Source: Pyrenula massariospora (taxonomy: Eukaryota > Ascomycota > Eurotiomycetes > Pyrenulales > Pyrenulaceae). From it: DNA of 64,000 nucleotides. The DNA lies in NCBI GenBank assembly GCA_021030905.1, contig JAGFMI010000001.1, positions 3,143,230 through 3,207,229 of the forward strand, given 5' to 3'. This document shows, piece after piece, positions 47,127 to 56,957 of this stretch. Below the pieces are notes generated by a model. That model was not told the origin of the DNA. It worked only from the letters and a program-made list of their open reading frames with translations, and searched no databases. Position numbers and translations under genes: made by a program. The stretch's first letter is position 1. Every line of letters starts with the position of its first letter.

Positions 47127-48128
47127 TCATGTTTCCCCATCCACTTCCTCACTCGACGTCGCCGTCTCGCCCAGCTTGATCTCCGGATAGAAGTCTCCAA
47201 AACGCGTAGTCATCCTTCTCTCGAGGTCTGGATACCTTCCTGGCGCGTCCCTCACTCCGGACATGAAGAAGACCAGCTCCTGAAGCATCTCAGCCGGACC
47301 TTCAAAAGAACTAAACTCGAGCTTCATGTGCATCCCCTCCAGATCAGCTAACAGATCCTGAAAATCCTTCAGACACCTCACCAGTCTCAGAATCGACATG
47401 TAAGGCATATTCCAGTCGCGTTCCGCAGAACACGGAGCCCAAAAGACAGAGAACGCAATACAATCATCGCAAAACATGTCTTGCATCCGCATCAAGAGGC
47501 CGCGCTTTTCCTCCCAAGTCCCAGTCTGGTACTGCTAGCACGCCAGCGACAGCGCCAGATCCTCGCTGAGATCCGCGAGCCGCTGCGCAACGTCCAGGTT
47601 ACGGTCGTGCGCGTCCGTCAGGCACGCTTCGAACTTCCCCTTGACGATCTCTGCCTCCGTCGGCGGCGGTGGCGGCGCGAGGCCAAGTTCCCGGTCCACG
47701 AGCTCGTCGAGGCCCTGCATGACGGGGCAGAGCGCGTGGCGCATCGCGTGCAGCTCCGCCACGGCGTGGCTGTACTCGGTGTCTTGCTCCAGCAGTGGAC
47801 GGAGAGGCACCACGCCGAGGTCGTCGACGTGGGAGTCGAGGAGGGCCATGAGCGCGTCGCTGGGGATGGTGACGGTGTGCATGCCCGGGACGCACCAGGT
47901 GCAGAATTGGACTTGGTAGGTTTGGAGTTCGATGAGGTGGTCGCCGATGGAGGGGTCGATGCCGACGATTATGCCGAGCAGTGTCGCGATTTTGTCCATT
48001 GCTTGTGCGTGGTTGGGGTCCGTCTCCGTGTTGAAGTGGTCCGTCGCCATGTTGAGGGGTTCCGATACCATGGTGATAGGATCCATTTCCAGGTTTACGG
48101 GATCCGATTCCATGGTGATAGGATCCAT
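47127..48128 (-). CDS. unknown protein, one reading frame with a single in-frame TAG
   Basis: Starts at the first ATG (48128) and reads 197 codons to a TAG at 47537-47535; the same frame then continues without break for another 136 codons to 47127. The first part opens with a 14-residue tandem repeat (MDPITMESDPVNLE, MDPITMVSEPLNMA), then a helical domain (TLLGIIVGIDPSIGDHLIEL) and a Pro run. The part after the TAG also looks coding (MRMQDMFCDDCIAFSVFWAP, then EGMHMKLEFSSFEGPAE). Either the gene is broken, the TAG lies in a weak intron (a GTTGCG donor 54 bp upstream would be in phase), or the product is the short form. The layout resembles fungal transcription-factor C-terminal regions, but no DNA-binding domain is seen. 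Confidence 0.5.
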
Positions 48129-48164
48129 ATCCAGATTGATGGGGTCCGATTCTATAATAAAAGG
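48045..48164 (-). repeat. 42-bp tandem repeat at the start of the unknown gene
   Basis: Two clear 42-bp units (48128-48087, 48086-48045) encode MDPITM-type 14-mers; a degenerate unit upstream (to 48164) reads IIESDPINLD in the same frame but lies before the first ATG. Confidence 0.75.
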
Positions 48165-48690
48165 ATACGCCCCTATATTGATTGTAATAGGGTATTCGTT
48201 GAAGATTGGTAAGCTGCAATAGACTTTCTGGAGAGGGTAAACAGCGGGTGAAGGTGTCTTGTGGTCGAGTCCGGAACGAATATGTGGCTAGATTTTTAAG
48301 AATCAGTAGATGATGTTAGAGAACAGGATGGACTTATCGTTGTAGCAATAGTTGATGCCAAAAGTCGTTACCCATTAAGAATCACACAATGCCAAACGAC
48401 GATAGACAAAAGAACAGCGGACCGAAGTCAGTCGCCCAAATAAAGAAGTCCATCAATCTTTGAAAGAACAGTAGGAAGATGACCGATAGTCCGTTTCGAA
48501 ACAATAAGCCATGGCCAATCTTATCACTTGCTTTGACAATGAACTTGTCGTCGCAGATCAAGCCTGCCCGTAGTTGAGCCAGTATTTGCCATCAAAAGCA
48601 TCAGCTTCCTGAAAGCTCAAATCGGACTATTGTTTAGTGGGGCGTAGCAGTAGTACGCTGACATCCATAGATAATCTGAGAATACCATAA
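48165..48690. other. intergenic
   Basis: About 530 bp between two minus-strand genes. The leader of the unknown gene is open in frame back to about 48290 but without ATG. Nothing else is seen. Confidence 0.45.
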
Positions 48691-49710
48691 TCAAGCCAAT
48701 GCTGTGTCTTGCTCCTTCAACCCCACCAACTCCAAGCTCTGTTCCCAAGTAACCTTCTGCTTCTCCTCGTCCCTCGCCTCCACGCTACTCTCGCTCAACG
48801 CTGACCCATTCATAAACAAGCCTTTCGGCTTCTCTCCCAACGTCTTATCCCCCTCAGCAAACGCCGCATGCACAACATCCCTTGCCGACTTGGTCGGGGT
48901 CCGGAACCTCCCATTGGGCGACAACAGCACCAAAAGCGGATTGACTAAATACCCCATGATTCGTATTATCAAGCGGAACCCTAGGTTGTAACTTCGCACC
49001 ATGCCGGTCGTGAGCATCGCTCCCGGATCCACCGCCAGCACTGAGATATTCTTAAGCTCGGGCTTGGCATCCAGTCGCCGCTGGAGCGCGTACATGAACA
49101 TGAGTGGCGCGAGCTTGGATTGTCCGTAGCGGGACATGCCCTTCTTGAATAGATCATCCTTTGGATCATCTGGAGGCGGCTTGATCGCTTCTTTCGGCGG
49201 AACCCACATTCCATCCTTTGGACAATCCCATTGTTCATTATAGGGATCTTGAGCGTTGTGCGACCAACTGCTGACGAAAATAACGCGTCCGGATTCTTTG
49301 TCAATGCTAGGTAGAAGGAGGAGTACCAGCAGAACGTTCGCGAGGTGGTTGACTGCATAGTTCATTTCATAGTTCTTGTCGTCCGTAAAGGTCTGGCCTT
49401 GGGCGTATTGATATGCTGCGTTAAGAATCAGGGCACGGATTGGCTTGAGCTCGCCGGATGAAACTCTAGAGTTGACAGAGGCGGCAAAGGAGCGGATCTG
49501 AGATTGGTTGGCGAGGTCAAGGTTGGCGGTTGAGAGGCGAGATTTGTCTTTGCTGCTGGATATCACGGAGATAAGCGGCTGTGCGTTGGGTTTGGAAGCG
49601 TCTCGGATGGTGAAGATAGCGTTGTAAGGCTTATTATGCTGAACAATTTCGCTAGCAATAGCCAGTCCAAGGCCGCCAGCGCAACCTGTCACGATCACGG
49701 TGCCTGCCAT
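48691..49710 (-). CDS. short-chain dehydrogenase/reductase
   Basis: 339 aa, single exon; the start is set at MAGTVIVTG (ATG 49710) because the Rossmann fold should begin there. The frame is open 27 codons further upstream. NAD(P)-binding TGCAGGLG at residues 8-15, the NAA motif (LILNAAYQ), VIFVSS with the catalytic Ser region, and YGQSK with Tyr195/Lys199 are all present, followed by the VDPGAMLTTGM block. An insert rich in Pro/Asp (about residues 165-190) and a hydrophobic helix near 270 recall 3-ketosteroid-reductase or retinol-dehydrogenase-like SDRs. The substrate is not readable. It is the first of three minus-strand genes with 0.4-0.6 kb gaps. Confidence 0.9.
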   Translation of the reverse strand: MAGTVIVTGCAGGLGLAIASEIVQHNKPYNAIFTIRDASKPNAQPLISVISSSKDKSRLSTANLDLANQSQIRSFAASVNSRVSSGELKPIRALILNAAYQYAQGQTFTDDKNYEMNYAVNHLANVLLVLLLLPSIDKESGRVIFVSSWSHNAQDPYNEQWDCPKDGMWVPPKEAIKPPPDDPKDDLFKKGMSRYGQSKLAPLMFMYALQRRLDAKPELKNISVLAVDPGAMLTTGMVRSYNLGFRLIIRIMGYLVNPLLVLLSPNGRFRTPTKSARDVVHAAFAEGDKTLGEKPKGLFMNGSALSESSVEARDEEKQKVTWEQSLELVGLKEQDTALA

Positions 49711-50259
49711 TACGCGAGAGAAATGAACAGAAACAAGAACGGTCGTGAATGGAAAAGGTGACTGTAACTTGAACGAGAGCAGTAGAAACAATTGAGATCA
49801 TATGAAAATGGAAGCGCGTGAAGTTTCTGTGTCGTGTAGTAGCGCGATGAAGATGTCTAAACTTCAAAAACAGCTCTGAAATCAAACCTTTCCGATAACC
49901 GAAAATTTTGGCCCCCGAAGCATTTATGCGCCTTATTTCACAATTATTCACATCTATCAGGTCGCTCTTCGGATAGTTAGCCCGGTTCCTGTGGAAAGGC
50001 GTAGGAATAGAGCACGCCGCATGTAGCTACTCGCCCGAAAGCTTCCGAACAAGCGGTCCTAAAAGGATCATCACCTAGCCCTGGTCGGGCTAGACAGAAC
50101 CAAAATGAATACAATCGCTCGATGACTGAACTCAGAATTAGGCTAGATCTGAACACAAGGTCTCTATGGGTCCGGGGAAAGTGCTCGTTTTTGTCCTCCA
50201 CCTATATCGACTTTGCACTATAATATAGCCCTTGCCATGCCCATCCTTGGTTCGAGCAA
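49711..50259. other. intergenic, SDR promoter side
   Basis: About 550 bp between two minus-strand genes; no clear core promoter element or gene. Confidence 0.45.
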
Positions 50260-51381
50260 TCAAAAGAAAGCTGTAGCATTCGGATGTGTACTCACTCCAC
50301 CCGGAACATTCGCCGGCGCAGAATTCATGAAGAACGTCCACCTCCCGGTCTCTCTACACTTTTTCGCCAATCTCTCGCAATCGATCATCTCCCCAATTGG
50401 ACACCCCCACAATGGTAGCAGGTACTCGTGAAGATGGTAGTTTTCTTTCGTCGGCCATCTCTCGAATGCTGGAGCGTCCCCACCGACAGCTGCGAAGTAG
50501 CAGTCATGCAACCAGGTCAGGACCTCTTGGCTCTGCTCTACGCCAGCCCATGCTTGACCGTTGATGTCTGCTTCTTTGTCCTTGCTGTGACCGCGGACAG
50601 CTGCGGTCTCACGCTCGGTAGGTGAGGCGGTATAGTAGCGTTCAATAAAGCCAGAGCGGATGAGTAGAATATCACCGATTTGGATATCGCCTCCTTGAGC
50701 AGCAGGTCGGATATCCAGCCCCTGGGCCTTGCCGCAAGCTACGAGTTCGGAGAAGGAAATGCTGTGACTTGTAAAAGGATCATACTGTAGGCCCTTCTCT
50801 TTTGCGTAGGCGCGGTAGTCAAGGAGCACGCCTCGACCAGCAAAGCCGTGAGCTGCCCAGTGGTGGATGCTGCATTTGTGTTGGTTGGCTGTGGGGCCAA
50901 GGATATCAGATCCTTTAGTACCGTTGTAAAAGTTTAGGGTAGGAAAATGAGCAAAATGTCTGAACCCATCCCACTGAGAGCCAGATTGAGTATTCATTGT
51001 GTAAAGATCATCGTAGGCAATCTTTCCAGCAAGCTCTTTGATGCTGTGGACAAATTTCTCGCGCCCGAAACCTGGAATGGCTGGCACATTGAGGGGAAGA
51101 TCGAGGGGTATGAGTTCGCCAGTTTGGATAAGGGAAGAGGCTGCTTTGACTCTAGCTGGTGTGAGGAGGTTGAGACGACCGAGCTGGTCATCAGCACCCC
51201 AGACCCATGCTGCCTCAGCCGGAGCACCATCGATGGCAGGAAGCTTCCCACGAAGAGGGAATTTAGTGCTATTCGGATCCCATGGTATGGTTGTTGCTGT
51301 CTTGTGCCCAGTGAGGAAGTCGGTGATCTGAGTCAAGCGAGGAGTGGTGGTGGCAGAGCCAGGTTTAGTATTGTCTGTCAT
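50260..51381 (-). CDS. cyclase-family (kynurenine formamidase-like) metal-dependent hydrolase
   Basis: 373 aa, single exon, ATG at 51381. Belongs to the putative-cyclase superfamily (PF04199 type). The metal-site block appears in its fungal form as SGSQWDGFRHF, and IGDILLIRSGF and GDAPAFERWP are further family blocks. The C-terminus NVPGGVSTHPNATAFF is also typical. Bacterial relatives hydrolyse N-formyl-kynurenine; fungal members of this length are mostly uncharacterised and sometimes sit in metabolite clusters. No signal peptide, so cytosolic. It neighbours the SDR on the same strand. Confidence 0.9.
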   Translation of the reverse strand: MTDNTKPGSATTTPRLTQITDFLTGHKTATTIPWDPNSTKFPLRGKLPAIDGAPAEAAWVWGADDQLGRLNLLTPARVKAASSLIQTGELIPLDLPLNVPAIPGFGREKFVHSIKELAGKIAYDDLYTMNTQSGSQWDGFRHFAHFPTLNFYNGTKGSDILGPTANQHKCSIHHWAAHGFAGRGVLLDYRAYAKEKGLQYDPFTSHSISFSELVACGKAQGLDIRPAAQGGDIQIGDILLIRSGFIERYYTASPTERETAAVRGHSKDKEADINGQAWAGVEQSQEVLTWLHDCYFAAVGGDAPAFERWPTKENYHLHEYLLPLWGCPIGEMIDCERLAKKCRETGRWTFFMNSAPANVPGGVSTHPNATAFF

Positions 51382-51744
51382 TGTAAATAATTAGCTATGT
51401 ATCTTCCTAGGACCCAGTGATAGGGAGAGTTGATATTAGAAGCGAGATGATGGGAGAGAATGGGCTTCGAAGACAGAGTCAGATAAGAGAAAGATAGCAT
51501 TACCTGGAAAGCGCCCATTTTGACGGTCTTCTTCAGACCTGCTCTCACCCCGCCTTCATGGCGTCCAGCTCCACGAGGTTACACAAGTTACCGGGGGTTC
51601 GAAGGAGGGCCGAGGTGACGTTTCCAGATAGACGATTGTCGAGTATCAGTAATTTGGCGGAGCTCGGCACACATGGCGTGCGGAGAACGGATGCCTAACG
51701 CATCACGTGATTGACCCCGGTAGATTAGATTGAAGAGGGCGGCC
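51382..51744. other. intergenic
   Basis: About 360 bp between the cyclase promoter side and the membrane-protein 3' end. No element stands out. Confidence 0.4.
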
Positions 51745-53607
51745 TTACGCTCGCCTTACTAATTCAACCTCGCTGCCGCCATGACCACCACGCAGCAACA
51801 ACCTTTGCCTCACCCATTGTCCTCCAACAAGCTTCAGGATCTCTTTCGCTTCCAAATTAAGGCCAGATACCACGTGTATCTCATCTTTTAATGCAACGAC
51901 CGTCTCTACAGGCGATAGCGAAACCTTACGATTCAGCCTCCACCAACCCCAGAACGGCGCCGCTACGAGCACCGTCTCGAAAAGCGTGACGGCGGCCGCA
52001 AGGGCAAAAAACCTGAAATCCGAAACGAATATGACTTCTTGTTGACTCTCTTGTACGGTTAGGTTTTGCTGATACAGCGGCGTGAATCCATATTTATCGT
52101 CCTGGAACTTGGCAGCCGAGATAGCAGTACGCAGCAAGATATCGCTCAGCCCGGCAGTAATCTCATCGACTGGATCGGTGTATGCTACGGAGCAGGAGCC
52201 AAGTCCTGACGTGTTGTACTTGGCGTGTTTAGATGCAAGGGTACCCATTGAGTTGACATCCCACTGCAGCCATTGCTTTGAGTCGTTACTGTCATCTTGG
52301 TAGAAGACGGTAGGGTTAGATAACTGGAGTGATGAAGAGAAGAGGTCGCGCGCTGCGACTTGAAAGCCGCTTAGTTGACCTGGGTATCCGGCCTGCTTCT
52401 CGAGGTGCTCAGTTCCAGCTTGCGGTGGGCCGAAGTAGGCAGCGTCGCTGGCGAGACGGACGGATCCTTTCTGTAGAGCCACTGGCACTTGGACCAAATC
52501 GACAAAATACGTGCAATTCCTCGTTGTAATAGTTCCAGGACAGTATTCGTACTGTCCAGGATCGGTGGATGAGTTCGCTGGTGGATTGTAAGTTACCTGG
52601 CTGGGGGACCAGGACGTGACTAGGAAATTGAATTGTGGGACTGACTCGGGATCGAAGAAATCGGCTGAGTCTGTAGCATTGGCTAGAGCGATATTGGGGA
52701 AGCTAATGTTGAAAAGCGTGACGGAGTCATTAATGCCTTCCAAGAAAAAGTCCTTTGCCCAGTCCTTTGACGACGATGACACTTCTTGACAGGTTCCATT
52801 CAAACCCCATGCTTTTAGTTTGCCAGCACAATTTCCATTACACCCTGTCACCTCCGTTTGGATATCTTTTTTGGCACTAAAATCATTAATAACATCGAGA
52901 AGATCGGAGCTGACCGAGCCCGCATGATTTGCGCCTGGCTTTTCTTGTGTGGTAGTCCAATCTGCAGGTAGATTGACAGGAACAGATGTGTTCACGGTCA
53001 CAATTCGAAGCATCTCCCCATTCTCCACTTTTGCGGCTTTTTGCAGGAGAGGGCTGCTGGCGATGGAGAAGGTAAGGGAAATCGTCGAAATTGCTAGGAT
53101 CGCAGAAGATCTGAATGGGAGCATGGATACAGCGTTCCATAGGCTGTCCCCTACAGCCCATGCACGGTGCATGTCAGCGATTGTCGCGCCCTCTGAAAGC
53201 TTGAGCCACCACCAGATCGTCGATCCTTCCTTGTGAGCCTGCTCCAGGCAGTATGTTCCAAACGGGGCTAAGATGCCGAGAATGACGGATGGCCGAAAGT
53301 ACCAGCTCGATTGAGGTTTCCCATCGGAAATGGCGAGGACAAGGCCGTTGGCGGCAAGGCAAGCAACAGAGACGAGTAGCTCTATGAAGGCCCACCAAGG
53401 TCCTGGTCGAATGGGCTTCCTCATAAGATCACCTTGGCCACGAGATGGATCCGCTAGAGATGGAACAGTAAAGAAGGGCGGAGTCTGCTCCTTCGACAGC
53501 GGTTCGCAACTATGTAAATCATGTGATCGATTTTCATCGCGCTCCTGAAAATGTTTGACCGTCGAAGTTGGAGTTAGAAAGTGAGTTTGAGGGTACGAAT
53601 TATCCAT
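51745..53607 (-). CDS. large fungal membrane protein of unknown function
   Basis: 620 aa, single exon, ATG at 53607. Topology as read: cytosolic N-tail of about 70 residues; three hydrophobic segments (about 71-93, WWAFIELLVSVACLAANGLV; about 103-125; about 168-190); a large loop of about 330 residues with many Asn-x-Ser/Thr sites and about a dozen cysteines (GCNGNCAGKLKAWG, for example), so probably outside the cell; a last membrane segment near 545-567; and a basic C-tail. The pattern of three TMs, a glycosylated ectodomain and one TM is common in a poorly known fungal family related to DUF3176 proteins. No catalytic motif is visible, and no function can be given. Confidence 0.85.
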   Translation of the reverse strand: MDNSYPQTHFLTPTSTVKHFQERDENRSHDLHSCEPLSKEQTPPFFTVPSLADPSRGQGDLMRKPIRPGPWWAFIELLVSVACLAANGLVLAISDGKPQSSWYFRPSVILGILAPFGTYCLEQAHKEGSTIWWWLKLSEGATIADMHRAWAVGDSLWNAVSMLPFRSSAILAISTISLTFSIASSPLLQKAAKVENGEMLRIVTVNTSVPVNLPADWTTTQEKPGANHAGSVSSDLLDVINDFSAKKDIQTEVTGCNGNCAGKLKAWGLNGTCQEVSSSSKDWAKDFFLEGINDSVTLFNISFPNIALANATDSADFFDPESVPQFNFLVTSWSPSQVTYNPPANSSTDPGQYEYCPGTITTRNCTYFVDLVQVPVALQKGSVRLASDAAYFGPPQAGTEHLEKQAGYPGQLSGFQVAARDLFSSSLQLSNPTVFYQDDSNDSKQWLQWDVNSMGTLASKHAKYNTSGLGSCSVAYTDPVDEITAGLSDILLRTAISAAKFQDDKYGFTPLYQQNLTVQESQQEVIFVSDFRFFALAAAVTLFETVLVAAPFWGWWRLNRKVSLSPVETVVALKDEIHVVSGLNLEAKEILKLVGGQWVRQRLLLRGGHGGSEVELVRRA

Positions 53608-54477
53608 GACGCCAAATCACCGATCCTGCCCTAAATGGAAAAAATGACTGAAGAAAAAATTACAGAAAGTGAGCGCTTTTGGCTAGAACAGTCGACTGAA
53701 GACGAGAAACGGGGAGAACTTGATATATGGAGAAAATGAAACAAGACACGAAAGAAACCGAGCAATCACCTTGTCATGCAGGGTATGGAGAGGGGAAGTC
53801 TATAACGGTGACCTGTATGTTCAAGGACTCCCAGACAAGGAAATAGGGGTGTGAGACGACGTTGAAAGTTAAAATAGCTTTCAACCTTGTAACCTGCGCA
53901 GGCAAAGAGCATCGCTTGCCTTATCGACAAGAATTTCTGATCTAATCTGGTAAAAGCTTCGTCTGCTTTGAGGGAGAACAAAATTGTCGAGTACTTTAAG
54001 GTAAGGCTAATTGTCTAGAAGGCGCGAAACTGGTGGGATCTTGGAGCTTCTGAGTAAGCTTAACCGTGAGGCTGTATCCCCAAAGCAAAAAGGCGTCCAA
54101 TTGGGTGGCTGGTACGGGCTGTGCAGGGGCACTTGAAGGAACCCCGGGTAAGCTGCTCAGCCGGGGGGCATGGGCAAGGATCGGTGAACAACATTTTGCA
54201 GCTTCTATCAGGCATTTTGGTCTGGCTAGCATACAAGAACCCATTTTGACTAGCCAACTTTGTCTGATTTGTATTCTTAGCCAATGATCTCGTTTCACTC
54301 CGCTCTGCGTGGAATCAGAAATCGGCCGGGGTTTAGAGGTCGACTACAACCAACTATCTGGAAACGGTACGAGTCTTCCAGATTCCCACCAAAAACACGC
54401 AAAGAACCAATCAGACAATCTCAAAGCCAAATCGCGAAACCAAAGTAACTCCTACAGCGCCAGCAGCCTCAAGATTC
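53608..54477. other. intergenic
   Basis: 870 bp between two minus-strand genes. No gene, repeat or clear promoter motif seen. Confidence 0.45.
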
Positions 54478-55215
54478 TCACGGAGGCATCAATACATTCG
54501 TGCAGTCCTTAGTGATTTGATATTTCATGTGATCGGCTGGCAGAATGTTGCCACAAGCAGGGTTGCAGATGTGTCTGTTGCTGTATGTTTTATCTGCACA
54601 GACGCGGACGCCTTCGCAAAGGGCATCGTTGTTGTAATCGTTACTAGGGTTATTGTCCGCTTGTGCACAGTAGTCCTGCGGTAGTTTGCATGTGTCAGTC
54701 GGTTTGCTATTAGTTGAGGTAGATGGCACAGCAGTCATCAGTTCAAATTTCAAGAGCCTCGTCGGGACGAGGCAGAGAAACAAACATGAAGAGACCAATG
54801 GAATAGACTTACACAGTCAGGTTTCCCGTCATCGCCCGGATCGCAGCGATACCAGCGGGATGGGTCGTTGATGACTTCGCAATGCTGCGTAACATCAGTC
54901 AGCATCCTTCATACCAAACGTAGGGAAACATCAAAAGCTTGGATTGAGCACTAAGTTAACAAGGCTGGCTTACAAAAGCTCCTCCGGGCATAGTCACTAT
55001 ATGACAACTTTCCTGCTTGTTGTTTCGAATCCTATTAACAACAGGAGTTAGTATTTTGAAAGAGGGTGCGTGAACGGCCGAAATGCTTACGATGGACAAT
55101 TACAGGAGTTTTTGGGGCCTGATGATCTTGCAACGTCATTATTGCCTGCTGGCGTGGCTAGGACGGTGGTCCAAGCAAGAGTGCTGAAGAGCAAGTAGAC
55201 GGAAGAAAGCTGCAT
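54478..55215 (-). CDS. cysteine-rich small secreted protein, four exons
   Basis: 150 aa from exons 55215-55091, 55031-54974, 54884-54813 and 54675-54478. The introns are 59, 89 and 137 bp, all with GTAAGN donors (GTAAGC, GTAAGC, GTAAGT) and CAG or TAG acceptors, and all joins keep frame. A signal peptide ends near Ala20 (AWTTVLA). The mature part has 12 cysteines: 38, 40, 51, 63, 75, 85, 88, 105, 111, 122, 126 and 143, an even number that could form six disulphides. No catalytic motif. The size, cysteine content, intron density far above its neighbours and isolated position fit an effector-type or wall-associated secreted protein. I do not recognise a named family. Confidence 0.82.
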
Positions 55216-56957
55216 TGCGAGAACAAATGGTACAAGTTATTATGATAGATGTGGTAGAGTCTTGACTCTCTAAAGTCGAAATACAATCGACTGTTAAATA
55301 CACTCAAAGACGTCCAAAGGAACCCATATCCAAATAATCTTCAACCACTTCTATAGCTAGGAAACGTTTGCCCAACATTGAGGAAGATATATCTAAAGCA
55401 GCATATGGGTAGACAGTTGCAGAACATCAACAGAATCCTAACACGATGTGTGAAACTAGGTTATATTTAGAGATGTTTACCTCGATGTCACATTCACTGA
55501 AGAAGTGTCTCGTTACCACTTATGTATAGATTGCAGTTGGACCCTTATCGACTTGCAGTAGCGCTCAACTCCGCCTGCCTATTAACGAACACAGTACACT
55601 CTTGGTAATTAAAGCAGTGAAGTGCATTCATGCGTTGATCTTACGACCCAAGATCCCGGAAGCGGGCCGTGGCATCGGTCGAGTTAGGGGACAAGTTGCA
55701 TTTGAAGGTCTGTCTACCCAATTGGGAACCGAGTCAAGTTTCTAAGGGAAGTTTAATCTACCGAAAGAAGCTTATAGCTGCTCTGCGAGTAGAGATTGTC
55801 TACAGCAAATGAAAGCCCTTTGAACCCTACATGTGCAATGGTGAAGGATTGAGACCGTTCATCTCAACAGCGATTAACGTCTTAAAGTCTGCTTTGATCG
55901 CATATGGACCATCAATGACAAGTCACCAAGAGTCTGTGATAGTCATCCATCGGCCATCGTTATTAAGGACCATTATCAGGCCTTTAGTAAGGCAAAGAGA
56001 TATAGACAATCACACCAGGACTCTCTAAAAGTCACGTATGGGGTAAATTGCCGCCTACAAGCCCACGGACGTTATACATCGCGAGGTGACGCCTCAGGAC
56101 AGGTACGTCTTACAGCCGTAAGTCAGAAAACCTCTTACTGTTTTAATTCCCAAATCTTCTAACCATTAGTAGAGCTACTAAATGCTACCGGAGGCGATAA
56201 ACTGGACAAGGTGCGCCAAGAAGCTCCGCAATGAGAGACATGGCTTCGAGGCGTTTTGTTCGGTCTATCAAGATCGAAAAAAGAAAATCATAGATAGTAC
56301 ACGTCGCCAAACTAAAAGCAAGCGAATCGACTGCTGTACGATGAGAGGCCTGCCATGTAAAATGCAATTCTGCTTGGCTCAATGGTAAAACAACAAGTGC
56401 AAATTGGCGACGTTTCGTTCTTCAATGAAGCAAAATGCTGCGATATGAGCGTACTGAGACAGTTCATGGCAAAAGCCATCGCAGACTTTGACGAATGGGA
56501 AACAGCCTTGGCATCATCTTCAGTGCGGACACGTAATGGTTCTTGAATTGCCCTAGACCTCTTGGACGATAGTCGTGAGAACAAGCATACTTCATCGGCA
56601 GCACCATTACGTCTCGGGTCATTCTTCGACGCTCTTTTTCATGTAGATGAAGCTTTCCTCAACAGTCATGCCACGCTCATCAAGACAATTTCCTTCTTGA
56701 TAAGTAGACGTTGCTTGGCCTTCATTTTGTCCATCAAGGAGGATCAATGCTTTTCTGTACCAAATTTCATGCGAAATCCAGATCCGAGTAAGCTTCAAGA
56801 ACGAGTGCGCCGATAAGAAGGGCTTCGACACGCGTCGGTGATTATGTGAGCATCAAAATAAGATGCCCGGAACGAAGGCTCCTCGGCAGATACGATCAAC
56901 AAGTGATGAGGCACTGGAGATGCAATATATCAACATTTCGCAAAGTTAGTGTATATA
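55216..56957. other. intergenic
   Basis: About 1.7 kb between two minus-strand genes. Short frames on both strands near 56180-56830 have no motif. Nothing else is seen. Confidence 0.45.

Noticed and set aside
47481-48212. 243-codon plus-strand open frame
   Set aside because: Antisense to the minus-strand unknown gene in GC-rich sequence; Arg/Val-rich with no motif.
44764-53607. secondary-metabolite gene cluster
   Set aside because: There is no polyketide synthase, peptide synthetase, terpene cyclase or prenyltransferase in the window.
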